DNA of 64,000 bases from Actinophytocola algeriensis (GCF_014203735.1 NZ_JACHJQ010000005.1:186001-250000), one strand, 5' to 3'. Counted from the stretch's first letter, positions 1 to 9,046 are shown. Notes: generated from the sequence alone by a model not told the origin. Made by a program: numbers and translations.

Positions 1-1158
1 GGGCAGCTCCTCGGCGGCGCTCACCCCGCTGACGCCCGCGGACAGAGTGAGCGTGGCGGGCAGCGCGGCACGCAGCGACGTCACCCAGGTGCGTGCCGCG
101 GCCACGTCGTCGCCGGGCAGCACCGTGTACAGGGTGTTGGCGGTCAGCGCGCTGCGCCCGGGCCGTGACCACCCGAAGCCCGTCGTCGCGCGGTCGAAGG
201 CCAGCAGCAGCGCCGCGTGGCGCTCGTCCTGTCCGACGTGCGCGCGCAGTGCGACCACGCGCACCGGGCCCTGCGGCAGGCCCAGCCTGCTCATCACCGT
301 CGCCGCGTCCGCGGTGCCCTCCAGCAGCTGGAGGACCAGGTCGGTCTCCACCTGGCGCTCGAGGTCCGCGCTCGCCCTGGAGCGCAGCAGGTGCAGGGCC
401 ACCGTGCGCGCGCCGTCCACGAGGGCGCGGCGGCGCGGCCCGTCCAACGGGGCCGGGCAGGCCACCCACACCGACCCGAGCAGGTCGCGGCCGGTGCGCA
501 CCGCCGCGACCATGCGCCCGGTGAGCCCGTGCCCGGGTTCCGGCTCGACGAACAGCGGTTCGTCGGAGGAGCCGAGGTGGGTGAGCACCCCGCGGTCGGT
601 GAACACCGCGCGGAGGGGTTCCGGCGCCTGCCTGCCCAGGATCGTCTCCGCCCTGGCCCGGTCCGCGTGCTGCTGCAGGCTGGAGTAGGCGAGCACCCGG
701 GAGAGCCGGTCCTCGATCGTGACCGCGCCACCGACCGCCGCGGCGAGGCTGTCGGCCAGCGCGAACAGGTCGGTCGGGCCGCGGCCGGACTCGGTCTCCC
801 TGCCCTCGAGGACCAGGCCGTAGACGACCGCCGCCAGCTCGCTCCACGACACCGACGGTTCGACGGTCATCACGGCGACGGGCTGTTCGTCCTCGGCCGC
901 GCCCTCCTCTGACGCGCCCTCCTCGGCCGCACTGTCGCGGACCAGCACCACCGACGCACGTGCGGCCGCCGCCCACCGCACGGCCTCGCCGACCGACGCC
1001 GCGCCGATCGCGAGCAGCACGTCACCGACGACCGGGCGGCCGTTCGCCTGCTCGTGGAGGACCACGCTGCGCAGCTCGGTCGACCGCGGCACCGGGCAGC
1101 GCGACAGCCGGAGGCCGTAACCACCGAGCACGTTCACGAGCCGGTCCAACCTGACCAT
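1..1158 (-). CDS. PucR/CdaR-family transcriptional regulator, C-terminus off window
   Basis: The reading frame is open from ATG at 1158 down to base 1, giving 386 residues with no stop, so the 3' end lies outside the window. The N-terminal ~100 residues (MVRLDRLVNVLGGYGLRL..., then VVGDVLLAIGA) resemble the first domain of PucR-type regulators. Residues ~120-270 look like a GAF-like sensor block, and the last ~100 (VETDLVLQLLEGTAD..., then LTLSAGVSGV) resemble the GGDEF-like CdaR segment that precedes the C-terminal HTH. The HTH itself is not visible. It is divergent from the FAD oxidoreductase at 1280, with ~120 bases between starts, so it may control that gene; this is inferred from position only. 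Confidence 0.8.
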   Translation of the reverse strand, partial: MVRLDRLVNVLGGYGLRLSRCPVPRSTELRSVVLHEQANGRPVVGDVLLAIGAASVGEAVRWAAAARASVVLVRDSAAEEGASEEGAAEDEQPVAVMTVEPSVSWSELAAVVYGLVLEGRETESGRGPTDLFALADSLAAAVGGAVTIEDRLSRVLAYSSLQQHADRARAETILGRQAPEPLRAVFTDRGVLTHLGSSDEPLFVEPEPGHGLTGRMVAAVRTGRDLLGSVWVACPAPLDGPRRRALVDGARTVALHLLRSRASADLERQVETDLVLQLLEGTADAATVMSRLGLPQGPVRVVALRAHVGQDERHAALLLAFDRATTGFGWSRPGRSALTANTLYTVLPGDDVAAARTWVTSLRAALPATLTLSAGVSGVSAAEELP

Positions 1159-1279
1159 GAGAGCCACACTAGCTGTCGAGGCCCGACAGCTCCGGCGGCC
1201 GCGTTTGTCGGCGCAGGACAACAGCCTCGGCCTGGGGCTCGGCCATCCTGGCCGGGAGAGCTGAGTGTGGAGGTGGGGC

Positions 1280-2536
1280 ATGGCCGCCATCGGACGTGGC
1301 GACGGACCGCGGTCCGCCGTCGTGGTGGGTGCGGGGATCGTCGGGTTGTCGACCGCGTGGTTCCTGCAGGAGCGCGGGGTGTCGGTGACGGTGGTCGACC
1401 GCACCGGGGTCGCCGCGGGTGCGTCCTGGGGCAACGCGGGCTGGGTGGCGCCGGGGCTGGCGATCCCGCTGAACGAGCCCTCGGTGCTCCGGTACGGCCT
1501 GCGGTCGCTGGCCAGCCCGGCCGCGCCGCTGCACGTGCCGCTGTCCGCCGACCCCGGCCTGTGGGCGTTCATGGCGCGGTTCGCCGTCAACTGCCGGTGG
1601 TCGTCCTGGTCGCGGGCGGTGCAGGCGAACCTGCCGCTGAACGACGAGGCCATCGAGGCCTACGACGTGCTCACCGCGAACGGGGTCGCGGCCGCCACGG
1701 TCGACGCGCCGATCACCGCCGCCTTCGAGACGTCGAAGCAGGCGAAGGGGCTGCTGCGTGAGCTGGCGCGGATGAACGCCGAGGGGCAGCACGTCGAGCA
1801 CGCCGTGCTGACCGGCGGCGAACTGCGTGAGCTGGTGCCGCTCGCCGGTCCCGCGCTCACCACGGGCGTGCGCGTCGACGGGCAGCGCTACGTCGACCCG
1901 GGTGCGTTCGTCCAGGCGCTCGGCCGTGCCGTCGTCGCCCGCGGCGCCACCGTGCACACCTTCGACGTCGCCGACATCCGCACCGATGCGGGTGGTGTCA
2001 CGGTGTGCCGCGCAGCGGGCAAGGCCCTGTCCGCCGACGTCGCGGTGCTCGCGACCGGGGCGTGGCTGTCGCCGCTCGCGAAGCGGTGGGGTGCCAGGGT
2101 GCCCGTGCGGGCCGGCCGCGGCTACTCCTTCACCGTCCCGGTGGACCGCCCGGTGCCCGGCGCGGTCTACCTGCCGGACGTCCGGGTCGCCTGCACGCCC
2201 TACCAGGGCGGACTGCGGGTCGCGGGCACCATGGAGTTCCGCCCGCCCGACGCGCGGGGCGCACCGGCCAGGATCGCCGCGATCATCGCGTCGGTCCGGC
2301 CGCTGTTCGACGGGGTGCGCTGGGACGAACGCCGGGACGTGTGGGTCGGGCCGCGCCCGGTCACCCCGGACGGGCGGCCGCTGGTCGGTGCGCTGCGCGC
2401 GCCCGGCATCTACGTCGCGGGCGGACACGGCATGTGGGGCCTCGCCCACGGACCAGTGACCGGCCGCCTGCTCGCCGAGCAGATCACCACCGGCAAGCAA
2501 CCCGCCGCCCTGCGCGCGCTCGACCCGCTGCGCTGA
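1280..2536 (+). CDS. FAD-dependent oxidoreductase, D-amino-acid dehydrogenase (DadA) type
   Basis: 418 residues. A dinucleotide-binding motif GAGIVG sits at residues 17-22, followed by the DAO-fold signature GASWGNAGWVAP. The C-terminus has WVGPRPVTPDGRPLVG and the FAD-contacting GGHGMWGLAHGP. This pattern fits DadA or glycine-oxidase-like enzymes that oxidise amino acids or imino acids to keto acids; the actual substrate cannot be read from sequence. The ATG at 1280 is preferred over GTG at 1265 because GGAGGT ends 5 bases upstream of it. It is divergent from a PucR-type regulator and followed 41 bases later by a Gre-like gene on the same strand. Confidence 0.85.
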   Translation: MAAIGRGDGPRSAVVVGAGIVGLSTAWFLQERGVSVTVVDRTGVAAGASWGNAGWVAPGLAIPLNEPSVLRYGLRSLASPAAPLHVPLSADPGLWAFMARFAVNCRWSSWSRAVQANLPLNDEAIEAYDVLTANGVAAATVDAPITAAFETSKQAKGLLRELARMNAEGQHVEHAVLTGGELRELVPLAGPALTTGVRVDGQRYVDPGAFVQALGRAVVARGATVHTFDVADIRTDAGGVTVCRAAGKALSADVAVLATGAWLSPLAKRWGARVPVRAGRGYSFTVPVDRPVPGAVYLPDVRVACTPYQGGLRVAGTMEFRPPDARGAPARIAAIIASVRPLFDGVRWDERRDVWVGPRPVTPDGRPLVGALRAPGIYVAGGHGMWGLAHGPVTGRLLAEQITTGKQPAALRALDPLR

Positions 2537-2577
2537 GCGCCCCACCCGCGTCACACCACCAGGACGGAGACACACCC

Positions 2578-3024
2578 ATGAGTGGCGTCTGGCTGACCCC
2601 GCAGGCACACGAACGACTGCGGGCCGAACTGAGCACCCTGCTCGCCCCGGGCGCGGTGGCGGAGGAACCCGAGGCGGGCAGGCGGCGCGCGGCCCGCGTC
2701 CGCGAGATCCGGGAACTCCTCGCCACCGCCGTCGTGGGGGAGGACCCGCCCAACGACGGCGTCGCCGAGCCCGGCATGGTGCTCACCGTCCGCTACGACG
2801 ACACCGGTGACGAGGAGACCTTCCTCCTCGGCCTGCGCGACGCGGAGGACAACGACCTGGAGGTCTACTCGCCCGCGTCGCCGCTGGGCACCGCCCTGAC
2901 CGGCACGCGTCGCGGCGAGCAGCGCGCCTACCGGGTCCCCAACGGCGCGACCGTGCGCGTCACCCTGCTCGACGCCGTCCCGTACGGCAGGCACCGGGCC
3001 TCGTCCGCGCCTGCCGGTTCCTAG
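2578..3024 (+). CDS. GreA/GreB-family transcript elongation factor homologue, shortened
   Basis: 148 residues. The C-terminal ~90 residues form a recognisable Gre FKBP-like domain (GVAEPGMVLTVRYDDTGDEE, SPASPLGTALTGTRRGE, VPNGATVRVTLLDAVPYG). The N-terminal helical hairpin (LTPQAHERLRAELSTLL ... RRRAARVREIRELLATAVVG) is only ~52 residues. Typical actinobacterial GreA has ~75-80 there and carries acidic residues at the coiled-coil tip that stimulate RNA cleavage. The tip segment appears missing, so this may bind the polymerase secondary channel without the usual anti-arrest activity, like the Gre homologue Rv3788 of M. tuberculosis. That functional reading is inference. Only a weak AGGACGGAG-like site precedes the ATG. 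Confidence 0.8.
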   Translation: MSGVWLTPQAHERLRAELSTLLAPGAVAEEPEAGRRRAARVREIRELLATAVVGEDPPNDGVAEPGMVLTVRYDDTGDEETFLLGLRDAEDNDLEVYSPASPLGTALTGTRRGEQRAYRVPNGATVRVTLLDAVPYGRHRASSAPAGS

Positions 3025-3065
3025 AATCCCGGCTGTACGGCGGGAAACCAGGGGCGGTGGAAGAG

Positions 3066-3482
3066 ATGGCTGTCGTTGCGGGTGTGGTCTTCACCTGGCT
3101 GGGCATGGTGCTGGCGATCTCGTTCCTCGAGACGCCGCTGAAGTTCCGCGCGCCGGACGTGACGCTGCGCGTCGGGCTGGGCATCGGGCGGATCGTGTTC
3201 CGCGCGCTGAACACCGCCGAGGCGCTGTTCGCCGCCGTGCTCGCCGTGACGCTGGTCGTGGCGGACGTACCGGGCCGGGTGCTCGCGCCGGTGGTCGCCG
3301 CGGTGGCCGTGCTGGTGCTGCAGCTCGCCGCGATCCGGCCCGTGCTCAACCGCCGCTCGGACCGCGTCCTCGCGGGCGATGACCCGCCCCGGTCCACGGC
3401 ACACCTCGGGTACGTGGCGACCGAGGTCGTGAAGGTCGTCCTGTTGGTACTGGCCGGTGTGCTGACCCTGTCATCGTGGTGA
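3066..3482 (+). CDS. Small four-helix membrane protein of unknown function
   Basis: 138 residues with about four hydrophobic segments (near residues 5-22, 46-70, 74-92 and 118-136). Between helices one and two is a conserved-looking loop, FLETPLKFRAPDVTLRVGLG. I do not recognise a functional family. ATG at 3066 is preferred over GTG at 3057 because a GGAAGAG ribosome site directly precedes it. Its last 12 bases overlap the 3' end of the convergent sigma-factor gene. Confidence 0.7.
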   Translation: MAVVAGVVFTWLGMVLAISFLETPLKFRAPDVTLRVGLGIGRIVFRALNTAEALFAAVLAVTLVVADVPGRVLAPVVAAVAVLVLQLAAIRPVLNRRSDRVLAGDDPPRSTAHLGYVATEVVKVVLLVLAGVLTLSSW

Positions 3483-4376
3483 CCGGCCGCACGGCCGCTT
3501 CCACCGGTGCCCCGTGGTGGTGACCGCGGCGGTGAGCACGACCGCGCCGACGACGAGCGAGTTCGCCACCGAGAACCACGGCGTCGGGGGCAGCTCGGTG
3601 GCGTAGTTCGCCAGGATGACCGGTGCGACGAGGATGAGCGGGGCGAGCACCGCGGGGAGCTCCTCGTTCAGCTGCCGCAGCCTCGCCGCGAGGTCCCGGC
3701 AGTCCGCGCAGCCCTCGAGGTGGGTGGTGATGCGGCGGGTCCGGTGCGCGGTGCCGCCGTGCCGCACCCAGTCGGGGAGGTACCGCGCGATCGCCTGGCA
3801 GATGCCGCGCTCGGTGGGCGGCACGTGCTGGGACAGGTAGGCCTGGCGCAGCCCTTCCCTTGCGCGATAGGCCAGCGCCGCGACGCCGTTGGGTGTCATG
3901 TCGAGTGTCCGCGCGATCCGGGCCGGTGACTTGTCCTCGATCTCCGTCTGCCACAGGATCGACCGCCAGCGTTCGGGGAGCGCCGCGAAGGCGCGCGCGG
4001 CCATCGAGGCGTGGATGCGGGTGCAGACCGCGTCCTCGTGCCCGGCGTCGGGCCCGGCCTCGGGGACGTCGGGGACCACCAGGACCCCGCGGTCCCGGCG
4101 CCGCCAGCTGATCACCGTGTTGCGCATCGTGGTCAGCAGGTACGGCCGGAAGTCCTCGCCGGGGCCGCCGCCCGTGCGGAGGATCCGCAGCACCCGGGTG
4201 AACGCCTCGGCGATCAGGTCGTCCCGTTCCGCCCCGGTGATCCCGAGCGAGCTGGTGAGCCGCCGCGCGGCGTGGAAGTGGCGGGCGTAGAGCACCCCGT
4301 ACGCGGCGAGGTCCCCGTTCCGCACCGCCGCGGCGAGCACCGCGTCACTCGGCGCGTCCGCCACTTCCTCGGTCAT
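3471..4376 (-). CDS. ECF sigma factor with fused zinc-finger and membrane tail
   Basis: 301 residues. Residues ~15-85 form sigma region 2 (DAVLAAAVRNGDLAAYGVLY, ERDDLIAEAFTRVLRILR) and ~115-175 region 4 (FAALPERWRSILWQTEIEDK, then ARTLDMTPNGVAALAYRARE). An extension follows with the anti-sigma zinc-binding pattern H-x3-C-x2-C (HLEGCADC) and two hydrophobic stretches (LAPLILVAPVILANY and SLVVGAVVLTAAV). The regulator and its usual membrane anti-sigma partner therefore appear to be one polypeptide. ATG at 4376 has a strong GGGGAGG 8 bases upstream. No separate anti-sigma gene adjoins it. Target genes are unknown. Confidence 0.85.
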   Translation of the reverse strand: MTEEVADAPSDAVLAAAVRNGDLAAYGVLYARHFHAARRLTSSLGITGAERDDLIAEAFTRVLRILRTGGGPGEDFRPYLLTTMRNTVISWRRRDRGVLVVPDVPEAGPDAGHEDAVCTRIHASMAARAFAALPERWRSILWQTEIEDKSPARIARTLDMTPNGVAALAYRAREGLRQAYLSQHVPPTERGICQAIARYLPDWVRHGGTAHRTRRITTHLEGCADCRDLAARLRQLNEELPAVLAPLILVAPVILANYATELPPTPWFSVANSLVVGAVVLTAAVTTTGHRWKRPCGRSPR

Positions 4377-4545
4377 GCGTGTACCTCCCCAGAGTGACAG
4401 TGCAGATGCACATGCAGCCATCGATGCCAGGCCTAACGGGCCCGCGGCGGGGAGGTTGCGGTTTCAATCAACAAATCCGAGGAGATCTCAGGAGTGTCAC
4501 CCACTTGGAGCAGAAACCCGGCCAAGTGAGCAATGCATTGCGCTG

Positions 4546-5478
4546 TCAGGCTTTGGCGCGGCGAAGGCGTTCGGCCGCTTGCGCGCGGACGGCGTCGCAG
4601 GACACCGGCGCGTCGCCGTGCAGGGACTCCCAGCGGGCGTTGTGCGCCGCGGCCCACAGGCTCGCGGCCCACGCGATCTCCAGTTCCTCCTCGGTGAACC
4701 GGCACCCCCGGAGATCCTGGTAGGCCGCCAGGAACGCGGCGGAGCTCTCGACCGGCGCCAGGGTCGGCGGTGAGGCACTGGCGAACGTCCCGCTCGCCGC
4801 GCCCACCAGCGCCGCTTCCGGTTGCCAGGCAAGGCTGTCCCAGTCGTGCACGGCCCACACGTCGACGTCGTGCCAGCGGAGGTTCTGCGCTTCGAAGTCG
4901 GCGTGGCCGAGCACGCACGGCAGGTCGGTGGCCAGCAGCCGCTTGCGTACCCGGTCGGCGGTGTCGACGACGTACGCGGGTACGGCGCTCTGGTCGCGCT
5001 CGTCGAGAAAGTCGATCGCGGGCCACAGGCCGGGATCCGTGTGGTCCCAGCGGGCCCAGCGCGGGTTCGGCAGCGGTGGCACGACCGTCACGTCGGTCAG
5101 TTCGGCCATCAGCCGGGCGAACACGGCCGCGTAGTGCACCGCGATGTCCGGCGAGTCGCCGCGCAGCAGGTCACCACCGGGCCGGGACTCCTCGGCGTGC
5201 ACGGCCAGCGCGCCGACGGCGACCGGCGGCGTGATCGGCAGGGCGCACGGGAAACCCCGCTCCGCCAGCCGGGTCTGCGCGGTGACGCACGACGCGGCGC
5301 GACCGTCGTCCTCCCGCGCCTTCACCACGACGTCGCGCCCGTCGGCGAGCCGCAGCCCGTACACCGCCGAGATCGACCGCCGTTCGAACACCACCTCGAC
5401 CGGTTCGTTCCCCAGCACCTCCGCGCACCAGGCGGGCAACCAGTCCGGCAGATCGTCCTGCGGCACGGAGAGGGACAC
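4546..5478 (-). CDS. Phosphotransferase, APH/choline-kinase fold
   Basis: 310 residues from a GTG at 5478. The kinase-like fold is shown by the Lys strand DGRDVVVKAREDD, the catalytic loop VLGHADFEAQNLRW (H-x-D-x4-N) and the metal-binding VHDWDSLAWQP. Members phosphorylate aminoglycosides, homoserine, choline or other small alcohols; this one cannot be assigned a substrate. The frame stays open far upstream through the neighbouring genes, so the start rests on where similarity begins (VSLSVPQDDLPDWLPAW). It is divergent from the methyltransferase gene. Confidence 0.8.
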   Translation of the reverse strand: MSLSVPQDDLPDWLPAWCAEVLGNEPVEVVFERRSISAVYGLRLADGRDVVVKAREDDGRAASCVTAQTRLAERGFPCALPITPPVAVGALAVHAEESRPGGDLLRGDSPDIAVHYAAVFARLMAELTDVTVVPPLPNPRWARWDHTDPGLWPAIDFLDERDQSAVPAYVVDTADRVRKRLLATDLPCVLGHADFEAQNLRWHDVDVWAVHDWDSLAWQPEAALVGAASGTFASASPPTLAPVESSAAFLAAYQDLRGCRFTEEELEIAWAASLWAAAHNARWESLHGDAPVSCDAVRAQAAERLRRAKA

Positions 5479-5586
5479 GGTGAGACTGTGCCACGGGTAC
5501 GGGCGGTGGGGGAACCGTCCGAGGGTGCCGCACCCGTTCGATAACATCGGGCGCTTCAGGCCGATGAGATGCGGAGGCGCTGGTTC

Positions 5587-6474
5587 GTGGACGACAGTGC
5601 AGCGGAGATAGTCCCCCCTGGTGTCGACGTGAGCAGGCCGAGCGTGGCCCGCGTCTACGACTACTACCTCGGCGGCAGCGCCAACTGGGCGGTGGACAGG
5701 GAGTTCGGCGACCGGGTGCTGCAGAGTTTCCCGCTCCTGCGCGACGTCGCCATCGCGAACCGGATGTTCCTCAACCGGCTGGTGCGGTACCTGACCAAGC
5801 AGGGCATCCGGCAGTTCCTGGACGTCGGCGCCGGTGTGCCGACCGCGGGCAACACCCACCAGATCGCCGACGAGATGGTCGCGGGCCAGGGGCGCACGCC
5901 CGACACGCACGTGGTGTACGTCGACTACGAGCCGATCGCCGTGGCCCACGCCGAGATCGTCCTCGAGAAGGAGGGCGACACCGACCGGCACGGGGTGATC
6001 AAGGCCGACCTGCGCGAGCCCGACGACCTGTGGGAACGCGCCGTGGCGACCGGACTGCTCAACCCCGACGAGCCGGTCGCGCTGTTGTTGATCGCGGTGC
6101 TGCACGTCCACCAGCCCGGCGCCGACGGCGTCACCGACATCGGGCCGGCGTCGGTCGCGCGGCTGCGTGAGCTGCTGCCGGTCGGCTCGTACCTCGCGAT
6201 GTCGCACATCACCGACGAAGGCGTCCCGCCGGAGGTCGGCGCGAACCTCGTCGAGCTGAAGCGGATGTACGACACGTCGAGCAGCAGCAACGGCATCTGG
6301 CGCGCCCACAAGGACATCGAGGCCATGCTCGGTGACTTCGAGCTGGTCGAGCCGGGGTGGGCCTGGCTGCCGGAGTGGCGTCCCGAGGAGACCGGGCCGA
6401 CCGTTCGTTCGATCGCGTTTCCCACCCCGAACCACGCTGTCGGATGGGCGGGGGTCGGCAAGAAGGTCCGCTGA
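5587..6474 (+). CDS. SAV2177/DUF574-type SAM-dependent methyltransferase
   Basis: About 295 residues. It shows the hallmarks of the actinobacterial SAM methyltransferase family PF04672: SRPSVARVYDYYLGGSANWA near the N-terminus, NRMFLNRLVRYL, motif I FLDVGAGVPTAGNTHQ, acidic motif VVYVDYEPIAVAHA, then LLLIAVLHVHQP and SYLAMSHITDEG. Substrates of this abundant family are mostly unknown. GTG at 5587 is favoured because GGAGG lies 9 bases upstream; ATG at 5569 in the same frame is possible. A TAACAT box at 5542-5547 could be its -10. Confidence 0.85.
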   Translation: MDDSAAEIVPPGVDVSRPSVARVYDYYLGGSANWAVDREFGDRVLQSFPLLRDVAIANRMFLNRLVRYLTKQGIRQFLDVGAGVPTAGNTHQIADEMVAGQGRTPDTHVVYVDYEPIAVAHAEIVLEKEGDTDRHGVIKADLREPDDLWERAVATGLLNPDEPVALLLIAVLHVHQPGADGVTDIGPASVARLRELLPVGSYLAMSHITDEGVPPEVGANLVELKRMYDTSSSSNGIWRAHKDIEAMLGDFELVEPGWAWLPEWRPEETGPTVRSIAFPTPNHAVGWAGVGKKVR

Positions 6475-6510
6475 GCCGGCGGTTTGTTTCGGCAACGTGC
6501 CCCCGCCGGC
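6475..6510. terminator. Inverted repeat between convergent genes
   Basis: GCCGGCGG at 6475-6482 pairs with CCGCCGGC at 6503-6510 across a 20-base loop. It starts at the stop codon of the methyltransferase and lies downstream of the convergent reductase. There is no T-run, so terminator function is only plausible. Confidence 0.35.
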
Positions 6511-6545
6511 CTTCCGGACGCGGTAAGTGTTGGGGGACAACAGTT

Positions 6546-7214
6546 CTAGCGCGTCGCGGCTTGCACCGCTGCTCGGACGTCGGCCGTGGGGGCCGGGGTG
6601 CCGTCCGGGTTGTCGAACGGGCCGTAGGGCGTGCCGTACGCGGGGGTGTCCGGCTCGAAGCGCCAGCTCTCGGACAGCGGACCGACCTCGACCGTGTCGT
6701 AGCCGATCGCGTCCAGGAACGCTGTCACCGTCTTGGTGGCGTCGGCGTCGTCGCTCGCGATGGGTAGTGCCGTGCGGTCGGTGCTTCCCGCCGGGCGGGC
6801 CAGGGCCGCGAGGTGGCCGGAGTAGATGTTGTTGAACACCTTCACGAGTCGCGCGGTGCCCAGGTGGCTCTGCTCCAGCTCGGCGCTGGTCGTGGTGCCC
6901 TCGTCCAGCTCGGCGAAGTGCCCGTCGCGCTGGGGGTAGTAGTTGTTCGTGTCCAGTACGACCTTGCCCGCGAGCTGCGCGGTGGGCAGGTCGCGGTGGG
7001 CCTTGAACGGCACGCTCACCACGACGAACTCGCCCGCCTCGGCGGCTTCCCCCGCAGTGGCCGCCCGCGCCTTGGGGCCGAGGTCGGTGACCAGGTCGGC
7101 CAACGTCTCCGGGCCGCGCGAGTTGCTCAGCACGACGTCGTACCCGGCCGCGACCACGAGCCGCGCGACCGTGGCGCCGATGTTCCCGCTCCCGATGAAT
7201 CCCACTGTCGTCAT
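6546..7214 (-). CDS. NADPH-dependent F420 reductase-like oxidoreductase
   Basis: 222 residues. The N-terminus MTTVGFIGSGNIGATVARLV is a Rossmann GxGxxG site. VVLSNSRGPETL resembles the segment that selects NADPH in F420H2:NADP oxidoreductases. VVVSVPFKAH and KVVLDTNNYYPQRDG match the predicted NAD-binding fold of that family, and LVKVFNNIYSGHLAALARP follows it. Many such proteins act on substrates other than F420, so the exact reaction is open. It lies 38 bases downstream of the kinase gene on the same strand and may be co-transcribed. Confidence 0.8.
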   Translation of the reverse strand: MTTVGFIGSGNIGATVARLVVAAGYDVVLSNSRGPETLADLVTDLGPKARAATAGEAAEAGEFVVVSVPFKAHRDLPTAQLAGKVVLDTNNYYPQRDGHFAELDEGTTTSAELEQSHLGTARLVKVFNNIYSGHLAALARPAGSTDRTALPIASDDADATKTVTAFLDAIGYDTVEVGPLSESWRFEPDTPAYGTPYGPFDNPDGTPAPTADVRAAVQAATR

Positions 7215-7252
7215 GGCGGTGAGAACCAGCCGCCGCCGCACGGTATTCCGGG

Positions 7253-8872
7253 TCAGCTGTCGCGGGGGTAGAGCTTGACCACCTCACCTGCGAGGGTCGC
7301 GATGAGGTACGCGGCGCCGTAGTCGTCGCTGAGGTAGAGCTTCACCGAAGGGGTGCCGTCGATGATGTCGGTGTCCACGACCACGTACCGCATGGTGGGT
7401 TTCTCGACCCCCAGCTCGCTGTCCGCGCGCGCCCACAGCGCGGGCAGCGCGTCCCAGTCGACCTCGTTGAGGTCCAGCACGGCGCGGTCGCTGTCCACCG
7501 TGTCCGGGCCGTCCCGGGTCGCGGTGCCGTCGCGGTAGATGAAGTTGTCGAAGCCGTTCTTCACCGCCGCGGCCGGCGCGGTCGCCGTCGCGATGTCCTC
7601 GTGGATGGTCAGGTCGGACACCTTGCTGCCACCCATCACCTCGCTCAGCGCGGACACCACCGTGCGCGCGCCTGCCGGGCTGAGCAGGTCCGCGGGCGGC
7701 CCGGCCGTCGTGGTCGGGTCGGCGGGCACGTCGACGTTCGGCACGGTGGTGAGCTGCGTGGTCGTCGTGCCCGCGCCGTTCTTCGACGGGGTGTCGTCCG
7801 AGTCCAGGGTGGTGATCAGGAAAGCGACCGCGGCGATCACCACCACGGCGCTCACCGCGTACGCCGCCACGACACCCGCGGTGCGCCTGCGCGCGGCGGA
7901 CGGCACCGAGTAGGGGAGCGAGAGCGGGTCGGGCTGCTGGTACGCGGGGTACTGCTGCCGGTACTGCGGACCGCTGACCGGCGCCGGGAAAGCCGGGCCG
8001 GCGGGGGTGGGCGGCCCGAGCGGTACTGGCGTCCCGTGCTCTGCGGCCGCGAGCATCCGGTCGAACTGCTCGCCCGGCGGCCGGGCGGCCGGGTCGTGGA
8101 CGAGGACCGCGCTGAGGGCGGAGCCGAGCGCGCCCGCGCGCCGCGGCGGCGGGACCGCGTCGGTCATCACGGCGGCGAGGGTGGCCATGGTCGTCGCGCG
8201 GCGCATGGGGTTGTAGCCCTCGACGGCCACGTACAGCAGCATCGCGAGCGACCAGAAGTCCGACGCGGTCTTCGTCTCGTCGCCGTGGAGGCGTTCCGGC
8301 GCGATGTACTCCGGGGAACCGATCAGCTCGCCGGTCGCGGTGAGCACGGTGGCGTCGTGCAGCGCGGCGATGCCGAAGTCGGTGAGCACGGCACTGCCGT
8401 CCTGGCGCAGCAGCACGTTGCCGGGCTTGACGTCGCGGTGCAGGATGCCCGCCGCGTGCGCCGCGCGCAGCGCCCCGAGCACGTCCCGCCCCATGCGGGC
8501 CGCCTCCGTCGGCGCGAGCACACCGTCACGGAGCCGCGTGTCCAGCGACGTGCCGCGGACCAGCTCCATGACGATCCACGGGTACGGCGAGTCCTCCGAC
8601 TCGATGATCTGGTAGATCGACACGACGTTCGGGTGCTGCAGCCGGGCGAGCGCGCGGGACTCGCGCATGACGCGCTCCCGCTGCTGTGCGGCGAGCGCGG
8701 GGTTGTTCTCGAACAGCGCGGCGTCGGCCGGGCGCACCTCCTTGATGGCGACCTCGCGGTGCAGACCCACGTCGCGGGCGCGCCACACCGTCCCCATCCC
8801 ACCGCTACCCAGCCGCTCCAGCAGCTCGAACCGGCCGTCCACGACGCGCCCGATCTGTCCTCGCTCAGACAT
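7253..8872 (-). CDS. Membrane Ser/Thr protein kinase (STPK)
   Basis: 539 residues. A complete kinase domain fills residues ~15-275: glycine loop GSGGMG (22-27), Lys44 in VAIKE, catalytic HRDVKPGN (Asp147), DFG at 165-167, activation segment with TATGELIGSPEYIAPER. A Pro-rich linker precedes one transmembrane helix near residues 332-354. The ~185-residue extracytoplasmic part has no PASTA repeats and no motif I recognise, so the sensed signal is unknown. ATG at 8872 lies 7 bases after a TAGCGT box, suggesting a leaderless transcript. The GAF-SpoIIE phosphatase is divergent upstream. Confidence 0.9.
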   Translation of the reverse strand: MSERGQIGRVVDGRFELLERLGSGGMGTVWRARDVGLHREVAIKEVRPADAALFENNPALAAQQRERVMRESRALARLQHPNVVSIYQIIESEDSPYPWIVMELVRGTSLDTRLRDGVLAPTEAARMGRDVLGALRAAHAAGILHRDVKPGNVLLRQDGSAVLTDFGIAALHDATVLTATGELIGSPEYIAPERLHGDETKTASDFWSLAMLLYVAVEGYNPMRRATTMATLAAVMTDAVPPPRRAGALGSALSAVLVHDPAARPPGEQFDRMLAAAEHGTPVPLGPPTPAGPAFPAPVSGPQYRQQYPAYQQPDPLSLPYSVPSAARRRTAGVVAAYAVSAVVVIAAVAFLITTLDSDDTPSKNGAGTTTTQLTTVPNVDVPADPTTTAGPPADLLSPAGARTVVSALSEVMGGSKVSDLTIHEDIATATAPAAAVKNGFDNFIYRDGTATRDGPDTVDSDRAVLDLNEVDWDALPALWARADSELGVEKPTMRYVVVDTDIIDGTPSVKLYLSDDYGAAYLIATLAGEVVKLYPRDS

Positions 8873-8879
8873 CGCGCAC

Positions 8880-8885
8880 ACGCTA
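8880..8885 (-). promoter_or_regulatory. Candidate -10 box of the STPK gene (leaderless)
   Basis: TAGCGT on the minus strand, 7 bases before the ATG at 8872. With no Shine-Dalgarno sequence in that gap, transcription would start at or near the start codon. Confidence 0.4.
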
Positions 8886-9046
8886 GCAACCGGCCCGGTG
8901 CGGCTCGGCGTCCGCTGGACCCCAGGTTCGCACTGGTGAACGAGAGCGGATTTCGCGCCTTCTGCGGTCTCTGGTGGCATCGGCGGGGGCCGAAGGGACC
9001 CGGCGACGTCGGTGGGGACAGCACTAGAGTGGTGTTCGGTCTCGGC

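Noticed and set aside
4546-7287. A 913-residue minus-strand ORF
   Set aside because: It is read-through of GC-rich antisense DNA across the methyltransferase and reductase genes. Only the last ~310 residues are a real protein (the phosphotransferase).
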